Shown here: in pieces, positions 53,236 to 53,686 of the stretch
How positions within the stretch are numbered: the first letter of the stretch is position 1
Layout of the letters: each line of letters begins with the position of its first letter
Origin: an uncultured Fidelibacterota bacterium
Lineage (GTDB): Bacteria; Fidelibacterota; Marinisomatia; Marinisomatales; UBA1611
DNA: 53,686 nucleotides
Assembly: GCA_913043235.1 (NCBI GenBank)
Contig: CAJWLO010000017.1
Coordinates: 1-53,686 of the forward strand
Direction of reading: 5' to 3'
The notes under the pieces: model-generated
Told to the model about the DNA's origin: nothing
What the model saw: the letters and a program-made list of their open reading frames with translations, nothing else
The model's database searches: none
Position numbers and translations under genes: made by a program

Positions 53236-53556
53236 ATGGAACTAAAAGAACAAATCGTCTCAGATATTGATAACAACCCCATCATTCTGTACATGAAAGG
53301 GACCAAGGAAATGCCCATGTGTGGCTTTTCTAATTCAGTGGTGCAAATCTTAAATCAATATGGGATAGAATACAAGGATGTGAATGTATTGGAAGACCCC
53401 ATGATCAGGGTCAAACTTAGTGAACATTCAAACTGGCCTACTATCCCCCAGCTCTTTGTTAAAGGCGAGCTGATCGGTGGATCGGATATCACCAATGAAC
53501 TGCACCAGAATGGTCAGCTTCTGGATATACTGGACAAAGCGAACAATGGAGATTAA
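53236..53556 (+). CDS. grxD: Monothiol glutaredoxin (Grx4/GrxD type)
   Basis: 106 residues, full length. The CGFS active site is at 29-32 (PMCGFSNSVV), WPTIPQLFVKGELIGGSDI binds glutathione and the cluster. These proteins carry and hand over 2Fe-2S clusters, in the cytoplasm. A strong AAGGAGG ribosome site sits six bases before the ATG. The preceding zinc-ribbon gene is 13 bases away. Confidence 0.97.
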   Translation: MELKEQIVSDIDNNPIILYMKGTKEMPMCGFSNSVVQILNQYGIEYKDVNVLEDPMIRVKLSEHSNWPTIPQLFVKGELIGGSDITNELHQNGQLLDILDKANNGD

Positions 53557-53635
53557 ACTCATTTAAAAAACCTTGGTCTGGCTTTTTGCAAAGCAATAAA
53601 TTTTCCGGCTTCGCAGTTAAGTTATTTACCATATT

Positions 53636-53686
53636 GGCCCGTTCGTCTAGTGGTTAGGACTCCAGGTTTTCATCCTGGCAACAGGA
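53636..53686 (+). tRNA. tRNA-Glu (anticodon TTC), 3' end cut by the window
   Basis: GGCCCGT starts the acceptor stem; the D-arm TCGTCTAGTGGTTAGGA and anticodon arm CCAGG-TTTTCAT-CCTGG (anticodon TTC) are complete, and the variable loop and beginning of the T-arm (CAACAGGA) reach the window end. The remaining bases are outside. The upstream 79 bases (53557-53635) hold no clear terminator for grxD. Confidence 0.93.

Overview
The window looks like chromosome from a free-living, Gram-negative bacterium of the FCB group, most likely a marine Candidatus Marinimicrobia (SAR406, Neomarinimicrobiota) or close relative. The reasons are low G+C (estimated by eye), secreted proteins ending in type IX secretion (T9SS) sorting domains with YPNPFN motifs, a TonB-dependent receptor paired with a DUF4249-type lipoprotein, and a dockerin-tailed carboxypeptidase. 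This placement is an inference from gene content. Nearly all genes lie on the minus strand in long runs with 1-14 base overlaps, so the biology reads from right to left.

Layout. 1-425 is the 3' part of a GH20 hexosaminidase-like gene. It collides with a secreted-protein gene (405-2042) that also lacks its end, which suggests a rearrangement or an assembly junction. 2048-6157 is a four-gene amino-acid operon: DUF1611, fold-type II PLP dehydratase/racemase, ornithine-cyclodeaminase-family reductase, and aminotransferase. After tRNA-Val and lon comes a long minus-strand run (9493-21406). It encodes lipoate handling and a 2-oxoacid dehydrogenase complex (lipA, a methyltransferase, E2, fused E1, lipB, lpdA), the start of queuosine/pterin synthesis (folE, a VUT transporter, queD), endonuclease III and several small unknowns. 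21422-29248 holds a lipoprotein, secreted peptidases of families S8 and M14, another T9SS cargo protein and a mitochondrial-type citrate synthase.

29289-37886 is an envelope region: DUF1015, a nucleotidyltransferase, a GT9 glycosyltransferase, two tandem glycerophosphotransferase-like proteins, a CDP-alcohol phosphatidyltransferase and an MsbA-like exporter. Together these suggest synthesis of a phosphodiester-containing surface polymer or lipid headgroup. 38066-43264 holds hemW, AMP nucleosidase, GT2 and GT39 glycosyltransferases and exonuclease III. 43308-53686 is accessory: DUF4249/TonB receptor, a linalool dehydratase/isomerase-family protein, repeat-bearing lipoproteins, an outer-membrane protein, a transglutaminase-like lipoprotein, a zinc-ribbon membrane protein, a monothiol glutaredoxin and the start of tRNA-Glu.

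Most notable observations: (1) the outer-membrane protein gene at 49604-50623 has a signal peptide and a barrel in one frame, separated only by TGA-GCA-CTA-TGA, a U/C-x-x-U/C arrangement followed by a small GGUC-loop hairpin, so it is a candidate double-selenocysteine protein or a recently disabled gene; (2) a linalool dehydratase/isomerase relative keeps the paired cysteines; (3) the DUF1611-centred amino-acid operon has no assigned pathway; (4) the CDP-alcohol/glycerophosphate envelope cluster; (5) a QueD-like protein contains no cysteine. No CRISPR array, insertion sequence, prophage or replication origin was seen.
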